A stretch of 64,000 bases of DNA from assembly GCF_023973825.1 (NCBI RefSeq), contig NC_090123.1, positions 1,037,501-1,101,500 on the forward strand. The letters are read 5' to 3'. The notes beneath the pieces were generated by a model. That model searched no databases. It saw only the letters and a list, made by a program, of their open reading frames with translations, and was not told the origin of the DNA. The DNA comes from Plasmodium brasilianum (taxonomy: Eukaryota; Apicomplexa; Aconoidasida; Haemosporida; Plasmodiidae). Positions 14,498 to 29,400 of the stretch are shown here, piece by piece (position 1 is the stretch's first letter; the number at the start of each line of letters is the position of its first letter). Both the position numbers and the translations under genes were made by a program.

Positions 14498-17400
14498 AAC
14501 ACATGTACTGACACACACAGCATTACCTATACATATGAGCTCGTGCGTGGGGGTTATATACTTAAACGTTATCAGCGGATAGTCGTTGTCGTTAAACAGG
14601 TTTATATTACCGTTGTACTTGCTTAACACAATATGCGACGAGATAGGAATAAGTAAAATATTTAGATCAAAATTGTATAATGCATCTTTTTTATCTTCAA
14701 TATATGCCTCTACATCTGAGTTAACGTTCATAAAAACTAATTTATTTTTATTCTTTTTATCATAATCCTTCTTAATTGCATACAACAAAAAGAAATGCAA
14801 AGGATTCATTTTCGCCTTGTAATAAAATTCTTCGTCCGTTTTGTAGTCTAAGCCGTTCATAAGTGTTTCCTCTTTCTTAAAGTTATTACTATTATTATTA
14901 ACATGCATGTTATTCGTGCTATTAACATAGTTGCTGCTGCTGCTACTATTAGAGATGTGTATGTTATTGCCGCTATTCGCACTACTTGCACCACTCCAAT
15001 TTTTCCCCTCGTAATACAATTCGATTATTTTGGAAAAAATATTATAAATGTGAAAAACCTTTACATTAAGCAGTCTTCCTTTGTTATCTTTTAATATTTT
15101 ATTTATAAGCAAAGTTCGTTCTGATACTACTTTATTTTCTATATGCATACCTCTTACATTGTAAAAGTCTATATTAAATAATAATGAAATATAAAAATAT
15201 TTCTTGGCTACACTAGAGGATACACAACTATTTTGCACAACGTCAGCCTTATGATGATTAACTACATTTTTACTATTATATATTAATGAACGAAAATAAA
15301 AAAAGGAAGGTAAATTTTTACCAAGTAACTCTCTTTTTGTAAAATTAATATTCATTATATCTTTTTCTAATTCAGGTTCATGTAAATAATTTTCATTTTT
15401 TTCATTTTTCTTTCTTTTGTTACTATTTTTATTTTTATTAACATTTAAGTTATCCTTTTCATTCATTAGTAGACGACTACTGTTTGTATTATTATTATCA
15501 TTTCCTTTATTATTAATACTATTATTATTATTATTAACTGCAAGTGCTACTACCTCTTTTCGTAAAAACTTGTCAATTCGTTTTTCTATATCATCATTAT
15601 TTCTATCCCTCTCCTTGGCATTTATTTCATACAACATATTTTGCTTCTCTTCATAATAATTCATATTTTTATCCTTTACAAAATTTAAATATGCCTTGTC
15701 CCCCTTGAAGTAGTAATCTATATTTACACTTTCATTGACATCATAAATAATACCATCATATAAATAAAATATTTCACTCAAGCAGTTGTGTATTGCGCTG
15801 TCGTAGTTTCCTACTTCGAGTAATAGTTTGTTTGTTGTTCCTTCTGCAAGCATGCCTTCTCCGTTCAGTGGCATAAGTCGCGCTTCGACCAGTTGTTTAT
15901 TTACCGTCCTTTCTTCATGCATCATTTGGCAATCCCTCGGTATAAGTCCATCTTCTTCCACAACTCGCTGTTCCATATTGTCCTTACCACCACTACCCAC
16001 CTCCTCTAACTCCGTACCGATCATGTTTTCTTCCTTTCCAAAGTTGTAAAAAAAATTTTGCATCTGATTACACTTGTTACTCTTGAATCTAAGCTTGAAA
16101 AAGGCATGAAATAAATAATTTCTCTTGTTCAGAAATAAAAATAAATTATGGAAATTGTAAAAGAAGTTACTATATATGTAGAACAAGTTATTCAAATTTC
16201 TAAAATTCTCGTTTTTTCTATATACACTCCTTAGGTATATAGTTAAAAGATCATTGTATTGGGGGTTTATGTTAATAACCGGGTAGTTATATGCCAAGTA
16301 AAACATATTATTGTTCATAATAGAATTACTATGATTTACAAATTTATATTTTTTATAATCTTTCGTGATAAAATTTAGTATATTTATCGAGTTGTTAAAA
16401 TAAATGGATTTATTCGTCATTCGAAAATTAAGAAGTGCTCTAATTTTTTGGAGATCCTTCTTCTTCCTTTTCACAAGGGGAACCAAGTTGTCCTTGCTCA
16501 AAATGAAATTATAGAAATGCCTATCAAGCTTGTCAGTCTTATAGCGAGTATCCTTCTTCTTTACCTTTTCGTCTTCCTCTTCGGCGCCTCCCACCAACTG
16601 TCTATTTTCCACCTTGTCAATAACTCCCCGCTTTGAAAAATTAGCACACTTATTTAACTTCGTGTAATTACTGGAAAAAAGGTTAGATTCGTTCATGTTG
16701 TGGCAAAAGTTATTCAGCGATATAATAGCATTGAAGATAAAAAGGGACAACTCAGAGCTATAGTAGTAACTATAAAAATGATTCTCTTCTTGTAAAAGAA
16801 AACGTAAAATAATTCTAAATAAACATTTCTCCTCTTCTTTTAAAAAACTAAATTTGGCAAATAGCTGATCTACAAGTAATTGGCTATGTGGTGATATTTT
16901 ATTATCTAGGTTGAAAAAGTTATCCATTGGAAAATCAAAAACATAATTAAAAAAATGAAAAAGGAAGGCGTTGAAAATATGGCAATGATTTTTCGTATCA
17001 TAATAGGTTAAAAACATGTTATACTGTTTATATAAGATATACCAAAAAAAGGAGTTGTATTGTATAAATGAAAATAAATCTCTTTTACATTCAAAATTTC
17101 TATCAATTATTAATAGAGAACCTATGCTTTTATGTAAATTATCTATAAAATATTCAAAGCTATTAATTTTTATTATTTCTCTGCTATGTTCACTAAAATT
17201 ATCTACGATACCTATACCATAACAAAATATATTATTTAACACATCGAAAAAAGGGGTAAATATATCCTGAGTTATATCTGCGTCATCAACTACTATATTG
17301 TGAATAGTAAAAAGTACATCCATAAAATGGAAAAAAGATCTATATCTTTTATATATATACGTTTCATCAATATATTCATATGCTCCTAAAATATATTCTA

Positions 17401-20400
17401 AACAATAATATTCCCTTTCTACATTACTAAAATTTAATTTTTTAAAATTATGCATAACTATTTCATATACATTCTTGTTATTCATAAAATTATTACCATT
17501 TAATAAACTAACATTTACTCCTTTAATTTTTGATAAAAACAAAAATATTAAATCTATTCCGTTATAACATTTACGTATATCATATCCATTTTTTATTAAC
17601 ACACTCTTAATCTCGTTAATGTTATTGATATTATATTTTCTCATCGTTTCACTAACTTTATGTATGGCTTTTGTAAAAGAATTTTCTTGCATAATATCGG
17701 AATCCTTTCCATTATTATTCTTCTTATCTGTTATAATATTGTTATCTAATTTATCTTTTAGTAATTTTAAATTTACATAAAAATTCGATATAAAATTCTC
17801 GTCCATATTATTGCTTCCACTAAAGAAATTTTCAAAATTATTTTCAAACATTACTGAAATGTTGTTATTCTCTTTTTTCAATTTCTCCTTCATAGTAAAA
17901 TTTTTTACGCACCCACTTCCATCATCATTCGTCATAACTTCTGCCGATGAACTGTCATCCTTTTTTTTCGCTTTTCTTTCTCCTACTGCCTTTTTACCGT
18001 TGCTTCCCTCAGCACGAAGCGGTCCCAAGCTATTACCACCACCATTACTGATGCTCTTATTATTGCTGCTATTTTTACTTAACTCCTGTGAGTCTTTTGC
18101 TACTAAAACATCCTTTTCTTTGGCACCACTTGCCACTGTTCTACCCTTAATACCTCGAAAGTGAAACTGCTGCAACAAAATTGTTAATTCTTTGTTTTGT
18201 AATTTACTTTGTAAAATTTTCAGCAAATTATGTGTACTCTGGTGTTTCTTAACACATTCATGTAACTCCTCTTCTTTTAATATACTCAAGTCAATGGAGA
18301 TATCTGGCGTGTTATTCTTTTCACTATTCTGCACCCTGCTTTGTTCAACATTCACATAATCAACGGTGTTCTTATTTGCGCCTTTGGAGTTTTTGTTACT
18401 GTCATTGGGTTTGCTGCTACCACCACTTCTGGAGGTAATAATGTTATTACTTACTCCACTGGCATTGTTATTACTATTGATGTTGCTCTTACTACTGTTA
18501 TGGCTGCTACCAATACCATTTGCATTACTGCTAATGTTGTTATTACCTCCATTACTATTGCCATTATTGGTACCCTCCTGTTTTGCGTGCTTCGCCATAA
18601 CGCTGGTGCTTCCAGGGATACCTGCGGAGGCAATGCTCTTTTTTATGGCGTTAATATCGATAAATTGAAAATTAGAAAGTAACAAATTGTTATGCACAAT
18701 TTTATCGTCATTATTACTGTCCTCATTTGTTGATAATATATCATTATCTTCATTATTAGACAAATATTTATTTATTAAGTTATTTGTTTTTTCCTCCTTC
18801 AAAAATTTAATAAAATTCCAATTTTTTTCATCCTTTGAATTTTTATATTTTTTTCTTTTATGTTTTTTTGATAAACTATCATAAAATTGTTCTAGCTCAT
18901 TTGGGATGGTTAAAATATCACATACATAATATTTCCACATTGTTTGCAATAAATAAATTATGCATGCTTCAATAAAATCAATATGTATATAATTAAAAAT
19001 ACTTGAACAATTACAACTACTACTGTTGTCTAAATTGTTGTTATTTTTTTTTCTGTTATAAATTTTTATAATTTCAGAATAATTATTATCAAATATAAAA
19101 TTTATTTGTATCTCTAAAATGTCAAAATTTAAATTTTTTTGTAACTTTTTTAAAAATCTCAAATAATACCTTCGCACACAATAACATAAAATGCATGTTT
19201 TTTTTTTTCTGTTCAATAAATTTAAAAGAAACAATTCCATTTGCTTAGGAGTTTTTTCCTCTTCCGAATTTATAATTTTTTTCATACACAAATTCGCGTT
19301 ATTACCACTGTTACAGTTATAGTTACTGTTCATATTGTTACTGCTATTATTATTGTTATTATTACTGTTACTATCACCGTTACTGCTTCTTTTACTATTT
19401 AAAAATATTTTTTTTTTTTCCTTTCCCCAATTTTGATTTTTTGCATAATTCATCTTTTTTTTAAAATCATTATTTTTATGATTCAAAAAAAAAATGTCTT
19501 CGTGCAAACTAGATGAGAAATATCGAAAAACGCAATCCACCTTGTGATTTGATGTTTCAAAAAACATATCAGTTTTTTCCTCATCACGTATACATTTACA
19601 ATAAGTGAACAGCTTTTCTATTTTGTTCAATTTATTCAAATTTACCTCTTCATTTTGCTTTTTTTTCTCACCCTCCCCCCGAATAGCACTATCATTATTT
19701 TTACAACTAATGCAGTTACTACCTAAACAGTTATCATTTATGCAACTGCTACTTACACTAACACTACTACCATTTGTGTTCTCATTACTACTGCTAACAT
19801 GCTCGTCCGTGTTAAACGATTTGTGCCCGTGATTACTCATGAACAACTTTTCATAAAACTCCAAAAAATAAAAATCTTCATCTTTGGCAGTGTTAATATT
19901 CCTCTTGAGGAACGTAATAATTTCTCTTTTATTTATGGAAAATCTCCTGCATAATTTTTTGATATATTTATTTTGACAATTCTTCGAATATTTATTATAA
20001 AAAAAATATAAATAATTGAAAAAAAATGCATCATGCATTTTACAAGTATGCAAATCAAAGTTTTCATTAAATAACAATTTTTTTAATTTTATATATTTAA
20101 TTATTCTAAAGATAATATTTAAATACATAAAAATTTTCTTTAAAATAATTTTTAATTTTTTAAATCTGTTTTCATAAAATTCATACACAGCTATACCCCC
20201 TTGTATATGTTCAAAATTCTCATTTTCATTTTCGTCATCCTCAATATCATCATCATTTGTGTTAAAACTTAAATTATTATAAAATATATCAGACAAAGCA
20301 ATACAAAAATTCTTGTATGCATTTTTTTTTTTTTTCTTTAATTCTGAATTGTTTGTAAAATTTATATAAAAATATTCATGAAAAAAAGTTTTAAATATAT

Positions 20401-23400
20401 TTACACAAGTCTTTAAATAATAACTATGTAATTCCAATTTATCATCATTATCACAATAATTTTTCTTCACATTGTTAATATTTATTTTTTCTCTAAAAAA
20501 ATTATAAAAAATTGTATTCAGTTCAACATTAAAAGGACTATTAAAACGAAACTTGGAATTCTTATCACTCCAACAATCTTTATTATTGTTTATTTGAATA
20601 TTCCTTAAATATTTCTGTAAATGCATTACATACTTTATATAATTTAAATCGTTCGTATTTATTATACCATTACTTATATGATAATTTACAAAATTAACAT
20701 TTCGATATTCTTTTTTCATATGACATTTATTTTTCGACTTTTGTATATCATTCAGAACATTCATTCGAGTTGTTCTTATTTCGCTTCCAACCCCTTGCTC
20801 TATACATACATCCATATTTTCGAATCCTGGAAGTACATAATTTATATCTTTCTTTTCCTGTACATTTGGGATGTTATCATCATCCATCATTAGCCCCTTT
20901 TTTTTTTTTTTTTTTTTTTCCTTTACTTCCTTTTCACTATGTCCACTATTATCATGGCTACTTCCAATCTCTGTGCTACTTATATTATGCGAGTTTTCCT
21001 TTTCCCCTAGATCACTCCTGTAAAATTGACTAAACGTCATTTGGGTAATACCTTCTGATAAAATAAAACCTCTAGTAATGTTATCTGTTACGCTCCTATC
21101 ATCTAATCCATTATTTTTAAATCGACTTAAATTGTGAGTGTCATCAAACTTTTCATATGTTTTTATTATATTTCTCAAATCATAAAAATGTTTATTTTGT
21201 TTTAATTTACTACAGTTCTTATTAAGAACAATACACATTTGAACCCTTGGATCCTTTGTACAATTATAAGATACATTTTGATTGTTTTTAATATTAATGG
21301 CATCTTCAAATAACTCTTCTTTAATATTTATCATTATTCTGTGATGTACATTCAAACTGTTCAAAATTAAATCATTCTCATTATTTATAAAAGGGTAGTA
21401 ATTATTCATTCTACACATGGATATATTGTTCTCACTCATTTTTTCCTTTTTCACGTTCATCATTTCAGTATTCTTATTATTTATACATAAATCATTACAC
21501 ACATTCTTTGAGCAATAATTCTCTACACTTACTTTAACTTGTTCCTTTCTCCCGTGTGTCTTCTTCTTTTTCTCCTCCTCCGCTCTATTATTACCACCAC
21601 TGCGACATCTTCTGCGACTGTTACTACTACTACTGCTGCTACTGCTACCACTACTGCTGTTACACAAATTACTTATATAACTTGTATTACGAACAGTGCT
21701 ACTCTTGCTCCTTCCATGAACAACCCTTCCCTTGAATTCACACTCACCATCATCACGGGCCTCCTGACTATTCATAATCTCATTGTACACATTACTGGTG
21801 CCGTCCTCTAAATTCCCATTGTTCTTCTTGTCAATTGTTGTACTCGTGTTAGAATTAAACTGCTCGGCCTGTTTTACTAATGGTATCCTTAACTCATAAA
21901 TTAAATCATCGTCTGTTTTGTCTTCACTCTTATCAGTAAGAATGGAATATAAATCATTTTTAAAATTTTTATTAACTTCAAAAATATCAGTTTCCTCTAT
22001 CTCAAATTCCCTTAACGTATGTATATATAATGGGAAATTAACATCTTTAATATTGTACTGTTTTAAAAAAAATTCATTATGCATATCATAATAATTATCA
22101 CTTACATAAATACAGCTAGTACAATAAAAGTCTTTATGGCATTTCCATTCATTAAACTCACATGTTTGTATGAGTTTCGTTATTCTATTTTTATAAATTT
22201 TGTACCACGATCCTTTAATATATGGCCTTATAATTAAATAGGAGTATGATGAATTACAATTCATATCATTAGCAACATTAAATTCTAGATCACTTAGCTT
22301 ATTACATGTAGGTATGGTTAAATTATTCGCATCTTTACTTTCCGATATGATAAGGGCATATAAGTGATAAGTGATTATATCTTCATTCGAAGACTCCTGA
22401 CTTTTATTATTACTGCTGCTATTGCTACTGTTGCTACTGATATTACCATTAATACTACCATTAATACTACCATTGCTGTTGTCGTTACTGTTACAGTTGC
22501 CATTGCCACTACCACTGCTGCTACCATTGCTATTACTATTTCCATTTTTTTTTATTCCAAAATATAAATTATTCTTATCATCTCTGTTATTACTTTCGAC
22601 TTCTTCTTCCTCCCCCCTATCCTCATATATGTCAAGGCACAGTGGAATATCAATTAATTCTCCTCTTCTCAAATTCTTGAAACAATTCATATAAAGAAAT
22701 AAAACATAAGGTATTTCCGTAAAAGACGACTTTTCTATGGTTTTATATATGTCCTTATCACAAACAATATAATTTTTGAAAAAATTTACTTTCTTCTTAT
22801 TTATAACGTTATAAATTAATGAACTTATATTGCGCTTTTTGCACGACCTGCTATCACAGTTATCTGAGTCTCTGCTTCGATTGTTATTGTAATAATCATC
22901 ATCATTGCAGCTATAATTATAGTAATTGTCATTCGGGTTCACGTTGCTCACGTTCTTTTGGATACTTAGCTTCTTGCCGTTATTGTCATTTTTGTAATTG
23001 TTGTCGTTATCATTGTTATCCAAAATGTCCGTACCATTGCTAAATTCGCACGACTCGGTATTATCCTCTTTTTTATTCACTTCAATCTGTTTCCTTGCAT
23101 TTTCATAGTCTTTACTCATCTGTTTTTTTTTCTTGCCGTTCTTTGATACTACATTTTCTGTACTCGCCACTTTTTTCTGATGAGATAAGATATTGATATA
23201 TTTGTCCTCTTTGTTACTATATGCTTCCTGATCATCCTTCACATTTTCCTTTTTTTTCTGGGGGACAATCAAAGTTACGTGTTCATCATCGTCCACATCG
23301 ATGTTGTTTCCACTACTTTTGTGATTACTGTTGTTATTACTAATCTCTGCTCTTCCCATTTTTGAATTATTTTCCTGCTTCGCTGAATTTTTCTGAACTT

Positions 23401-26400
23401 TGCAGCAATTCTCATCCTCGCTGTTCATATTAGATATATCGGTGTAGTCGCTTACATCCACTCCATTGTCGGTACTTTCATTTTCACTTTCGGTTTTGCT
23501 TTTTAGATTAAATAACTCGTAGCATATCTTCTCAAACATTCTTAAATCCCTTAAATCCTTCATTAAGTCATTGATTTTTTTTTCTCTCTTACTACTACTG
23601 TTATTGTTTCTATTACTATTACTATTATTATTACTGCCACTACTTCCGTTACCATTCTTTCCATTAGCATCATTGTACGTCCTTTTCAATCTCTTAATCT
23701 TTCTATTTAACTTCACTTTATCCTTTGCAATATCGCAGACAATTCGCTTAAACAATTGCTCGTGTATTCTGGTAATTGGTTCATTACATCTATACTGATT
23801 AAATAAAATTTTGTTTAAGCTGAACAACAAAATCTTTATGCTAGGAATTAGTGGCTTGAATAAATGCAAATAATTATCATTCTTATTATATATATTCAAA
23901 AGTGAACATGTGCTCCGTTTACTATTATTTATCATTCTCCTTTTCACACAGTCATCTCCTGTTAAAGTCATGTTGTATTCATCACCCGAGTAAACAGTAT
24001 TATAAAAAAGGGCATTTTTATAATAATATAAACAATTTTTTTTATACAATTCTAAATTATTAAAATAATTTACATCGTCTTTATTCAATTCCTTACCATT
24101 ATGCTTCCGATTCAAACAATTTTCCTCATTTTCAAGTAAATTCTCCTTTTCTCCTCTGTAAAAATTTTTTCCTTTGTTGTCCATATTTTTATCATTTTTT
24201 TCTCTTTTTGTCTTACTATCTGGCTCATCTACGTCTATTTTTGTCTCTGCACCATCCTTCCTTTTATTCGAAAGGGCGTCCTCTTTCTTGTAACTGCTAT
24301 TACTACTACTATTGTTCTTATCAATTATATCATCTTCTTTCTCATCTCGATTCGTCGTCGTAATATACACTGCATTTGAAACTGCGGAGGAGTAAGAGCT
24401 TTCATCAAAACATGCATAATTATTTTCATTAACATCTTTTTTACTTTTTCCACGCACATTGTGCATCTTCTTCAATAGGGTATCTTCTGCACTTTGTCTA
24501 GTACTACCACTAACATCACCACTAGTACCATTACAGCAACTACTACAACCGCTAGCACTGCTGCGGCTGCTATTACTACTACTACATATGTCCGAATTGC
24601 CTTCTTCCTTATAAAACATTTGACTTAAATTATGCACGTTATTTTTTTCAAAATGTTCCTTGCCCTTCTTAGCACAAAGAATTAAAGAGTACAACTGCAT
24701 GCACACAAAAATCCTTTGCAAAGCTATAATAACATTTTTACTATTTTTTCTAAAATATTCAAACATATTAAAAGATTTCACATCACTCGCATATCGGTAA
24801 GACATATTTTTTAACTCATTTGGATCATCCACAAAATCTTTGCGCAGAAATTCTAAATAGTCCTTAATACAATACTGTTCATTTTTATTACTATTGTCAT
24901 CGGATACGTTGCTCGTATAACTTTTATTTAAGTCTGTTGCATTGAACTTTTCCTTAGAAAAAGGGTCTACAATACTATTTATAATTTCTGAACTAATAAC
25001 ATCATTGCTGCTGTTATTGTTACCGTTAACGCTAACATTATCATTTTCTTGTACGTTGTTATCATTTTTGCGCAGCTTCGTTACTATGCCGATACATGGC
25101 ATGCTATTTATGCTGCGATTAACCTCGTCTATGTTGTTATTTATGCTATTTATGTTTGCTTTAATTATATTCAAATTACACAGGTAATTTATATTAAATT
25201 TGTTATTCCTTCTATTAATTATATTACTATTCATGTTGTTGATTTTATTGTTAATATAATTTATATACCTGTTCATGTTAATAATGGTATAGTTTGTCTT
25301 TTCCCCTTCCTCCTGCTTACTGATAACATTCACAATTGTACGAATATTTTCAATGTCAAATGTGCTAAAAAATTTGTTACTATTATGATGTATGACATTA
25401 TTCAAGTTGTTAATTTTATCTTCCACGTAACAATTCAAATAATGCACTTTGTCGTTAATAATTTCTAGCTTGCTCAGAATTTTTTTCTTCAAAGATGACT
25501 GATCATAATAGTAACAGTACTGATTAGTATTACTATTAACATTATTATTAATGTTATACATATTGGAATTAATACTGTTATTACTATTATCATCACTTTT
25601 GCTTTTATTTTTGTCATATTCTTTTATTTTCAGTAATATATCATTTTTGGTATGACCGTTTTTTAAGCTGTATTTATTTATAACATACTTCAATTTATAT
25701 TTTTTTTCTTGTTTTCTCTTTTTAATATATTTCGATAAAATTCGATTATACAAATTTGCATTATATCTCAAAACAATAATTTTAAATAACTCTATATTAT
25801 ATAAACAATTCACTAAAATGGATAAATTATCATTATCATTGTAAGACTCAACAACAGGAACAATATAATTTGTTAAGGATAAAATATGTCTTCTGTTGTC
25901 CACAAATATGTTATCATTTTTGACCTCACCTCCTTTTTCCCTTTCCTCTGTTGTAATCATTTTTAATTCGTTCAGATTATTTTTCCTAATCAATTCATCA
26001 TATACATGCATATTCTTGTATGCAGCATCGATACCGGACATTAAGTTCATATGTTTCTTGTTTAATTTTTGAAGTGCATTTTTGTTATTATGTTTGCAAC
26101 TACTGTCCATCATATTTCCATAGTTTCCACTTCTTATGTTACATGATCTACCTGTACTAGTAATAATATTATGCACATTTTGGTAAAATGAATTTCCCCA
26201 TTTTTCAAAATTTTCTGAACTGTTCAGGTAACTTTTAACAAATTGAGGTGACCAAAATAGGGAAAAATTATATATATCTATTGCATATCGGTTGTACATA
26301 TAATTCTTGCTGTAACGTAGCAACTCTCGGTTTATCCTACTAATGGCGTTATTTTTATCAATTGCCTTCTTCTTATTGCTGCTATTATTATTATTATTTC

Positions 26401-29400
26401 TGTTTTTGTTCCTATCTCTATTAATGCCTCTGTTACCACTGTTATGCCCCCCTTTTCTTTCAAGAAAGTATATACACTTTTTAAAATACGATTTTTTGAA
26501 CAAGAACTGAAGTAAAGGATCACCTTGTTCAAAATTTGCAAAAAATTTTTCGGGCATATAACTCCATAAATGCTTTGGCACGTGATGAATACATTTGGAC
26601 CATAATTCTTTAAAAGATCTCTCTGCTTTTCCTTTAATTAACAATCCACCTGATTCATCTAAAAAACCTGTTGACTTATTTATTTTTGAATGGTTTATCA
26701 TTTTCTGCCATCCTCTTGATAAAGAATTATTCGTAAATGACCAATAGGCCCAAGAAGAAATTGAATTTTTTTTTGATTTAAAATTATGAACAGTTAACTG
26801 AAATCGAACATTTGGAAAAATCCATTCAGCTGGGTAAAAATCTTGCTTTATTACTTCTAAATAAACAGATAAATAATTATCATCATTAGAATTACCTCTC
26901 GGATGAACTAATAGTTTGAAATAAAAATCATCTGAATTCCCTGTGACAACTGACTTAATCTCATTTACACTTTTTATGCTCCTCCAGAAATTCGGTATAT
27001 ACAATTCAATCATTTCGTTGTTCTTTTTGTGATTTACCTTAGAATTGAATGAACTGTTACTGTGTATGTTATTAAAGCTATGATTACTACTGCTATTACA
27101 GTTGCTATTGCAATTGCTACTACAATGGATACTACAGTTGATACTACAATTAACACTACAATTACCATTATAGTTTCCATTACAACTACCATTACAACCA
27201 CTGACACAACCACCACCGCAATTGCTTGTGCTATATCTACTATTCGTGTAACACTCGAGTAAGCTCCCCCCTCCTGCTTCTACATTCCTTAAGCACCTAC
27301 TAATACAGCTACTACTATTACAATTACTTCTATCGATGTAAAAATTTGAAATGTTCTTTTTTAGCATAAACAATTTATAATAATCAATATTTTCGATATT
27401 TATAAAATCACTATTTCGTAATTCATAAAATAAGTTGGTATACTTCTTATTTAAGGGTACAATTAAGGGAGGTATAACTTTTTGTGTTATAATATTTGGT
27501 AGATAAAACTCATTTTTTAATTTACTTTTAGTTCCACAATGCTTAAACTTATACTCGTTAATGGTACTAATACCTTCTGTTATATCCGTTATAAATTTAT
27601 CTAGATTATTTGCCATTATTATGTAATCATTTAAAACCTTTCCTTCCATATGAACAAACGAAATGTTCTCTTCCTTGTCGCTGTTTTCCGCCATATATAT
27701 TTGATCATCAAATTCTATTAAATCAGTTTCATTTTCACCTTCAACACAATTATCATAATATGACAACATAGCGTTCTCCTGGTAGTTTTTTTTAAAGTAG
27801 TTGTTCCTTTTATTTTGTTCATCACTGCTACCATGGCCACTGTAGTCACGCTGATTTTTTTTACTTCGATTACTGATACTTCTATTACTACTTTCCCCAT
27901 GGTATTCCTCCAGTGCATACATGGAGTTTTCAATGAGCAATATATTCCTTTTATCGCATTTTATAGAATCATCCTCTGTAGTTAAATACACTCTTCTTTT
28001 GATATATGTGTTATCAAAGTATTCGTTTAATGTACTTCTTTTTTGACCTTCCCCGATCACCATACTACTGCTGAACTTAATACTATCTTTCTCAACATGT
28101 AACATCTTATCATTTTTATTGACATTACTTTTATTTCCTCGACTTTTCACTACATTTAGATCCCCATATTTTCGCGTAGTTACCATTTTTGACATATAAA
28201 TAATTTTAACTTTATTTTTCCAAAGAGATTTACCACGTTTCATGATATTTCCATAAACACAAGAACGATGGTAATAGAATATATTAATTTTCAATAAAAA
28301 TTTACACGTATGTTTTAATTTATATATACGCTTTACAACTACATTTTTGTTTTTTCTTAACCTTTCATTATTGTATTTAATTATATACAAAACTTGATCC
28401 TTTTGCTTTCTGCTCATGGGGTAACAACACGCATCCCGTGTTTTCATTTTTCTCTTCTTGAAATAGTTAAAAAAATTTTGCACTTCATCAATTTTGTTAC
28501 TACCGCTACAACTGGTACTTCCATTGCTGTTGTTATTGCTGTTGCTATTACTCCTATTGCCATGACTATCCTGCAGAACGAGGCAGTCACTAAGCGCAAT
28601 ATTTTCATTTGTTACCTCTTTATAATTACTGCTCACACATTTTTCACAATTCTCTTTGAAAAACTTTTTTAAAAATTTTACTTTCTGCGAATTATTATTT
28701 GCCATATTGTTAAAATTTCTAAACATGTTCAGAAAAATATTACATATATTTTTTTCTGGGACCCATAAATTACATTTCTGCATTTCACTAAACATAAAAT
28801 ATATGTCTTCATCATCCATTTGAAAATCCTTCTTCAACTTATCTAGTTCCTTAAAAAAATTGCAAATGAACTTATTAATTTTTTTAAACTCATTCTTGGT
28901 GTTCTTAAAATTACTGTTCTCACTTTTAAACTCATCACTGATCTTTTTATACTCATCAAAGGCCTCTTCAAATTCACCAGTTGCGCATGTTTGATCCGAA
29001 ATATTTTCTCTTTTTTTCTTCGTCCCAGCCCTTACATTCCACTGTTTAATAAAGCATTCAAAACATAAAAAGGGGAAACTTGATAACTCCATTTCCACTT
29101 TGCATTTTGAACATACATTTATAAAACTGTTTTGTACATAAAAATTAAAAGATTTTTTATGACTGTTAATAAAATTTTCGATTATTTTATCTTCCATTCC
29201 ATCGGATTGGGAATTTTTCATTTCTGAACAATGTAATATTAATTTTAGTAAATTTTCATCACTTATAATATTTAACCTGTTATGCACTTCATCCTTATAG
29301 CACACTTCCATATAGTTGTTATGGTCAAATACGCTGTGGTTGCTTTCCATGTGAATATTTGAATAGCTTCTGTTATTTCTACTAAACACAGTAGTATTAT

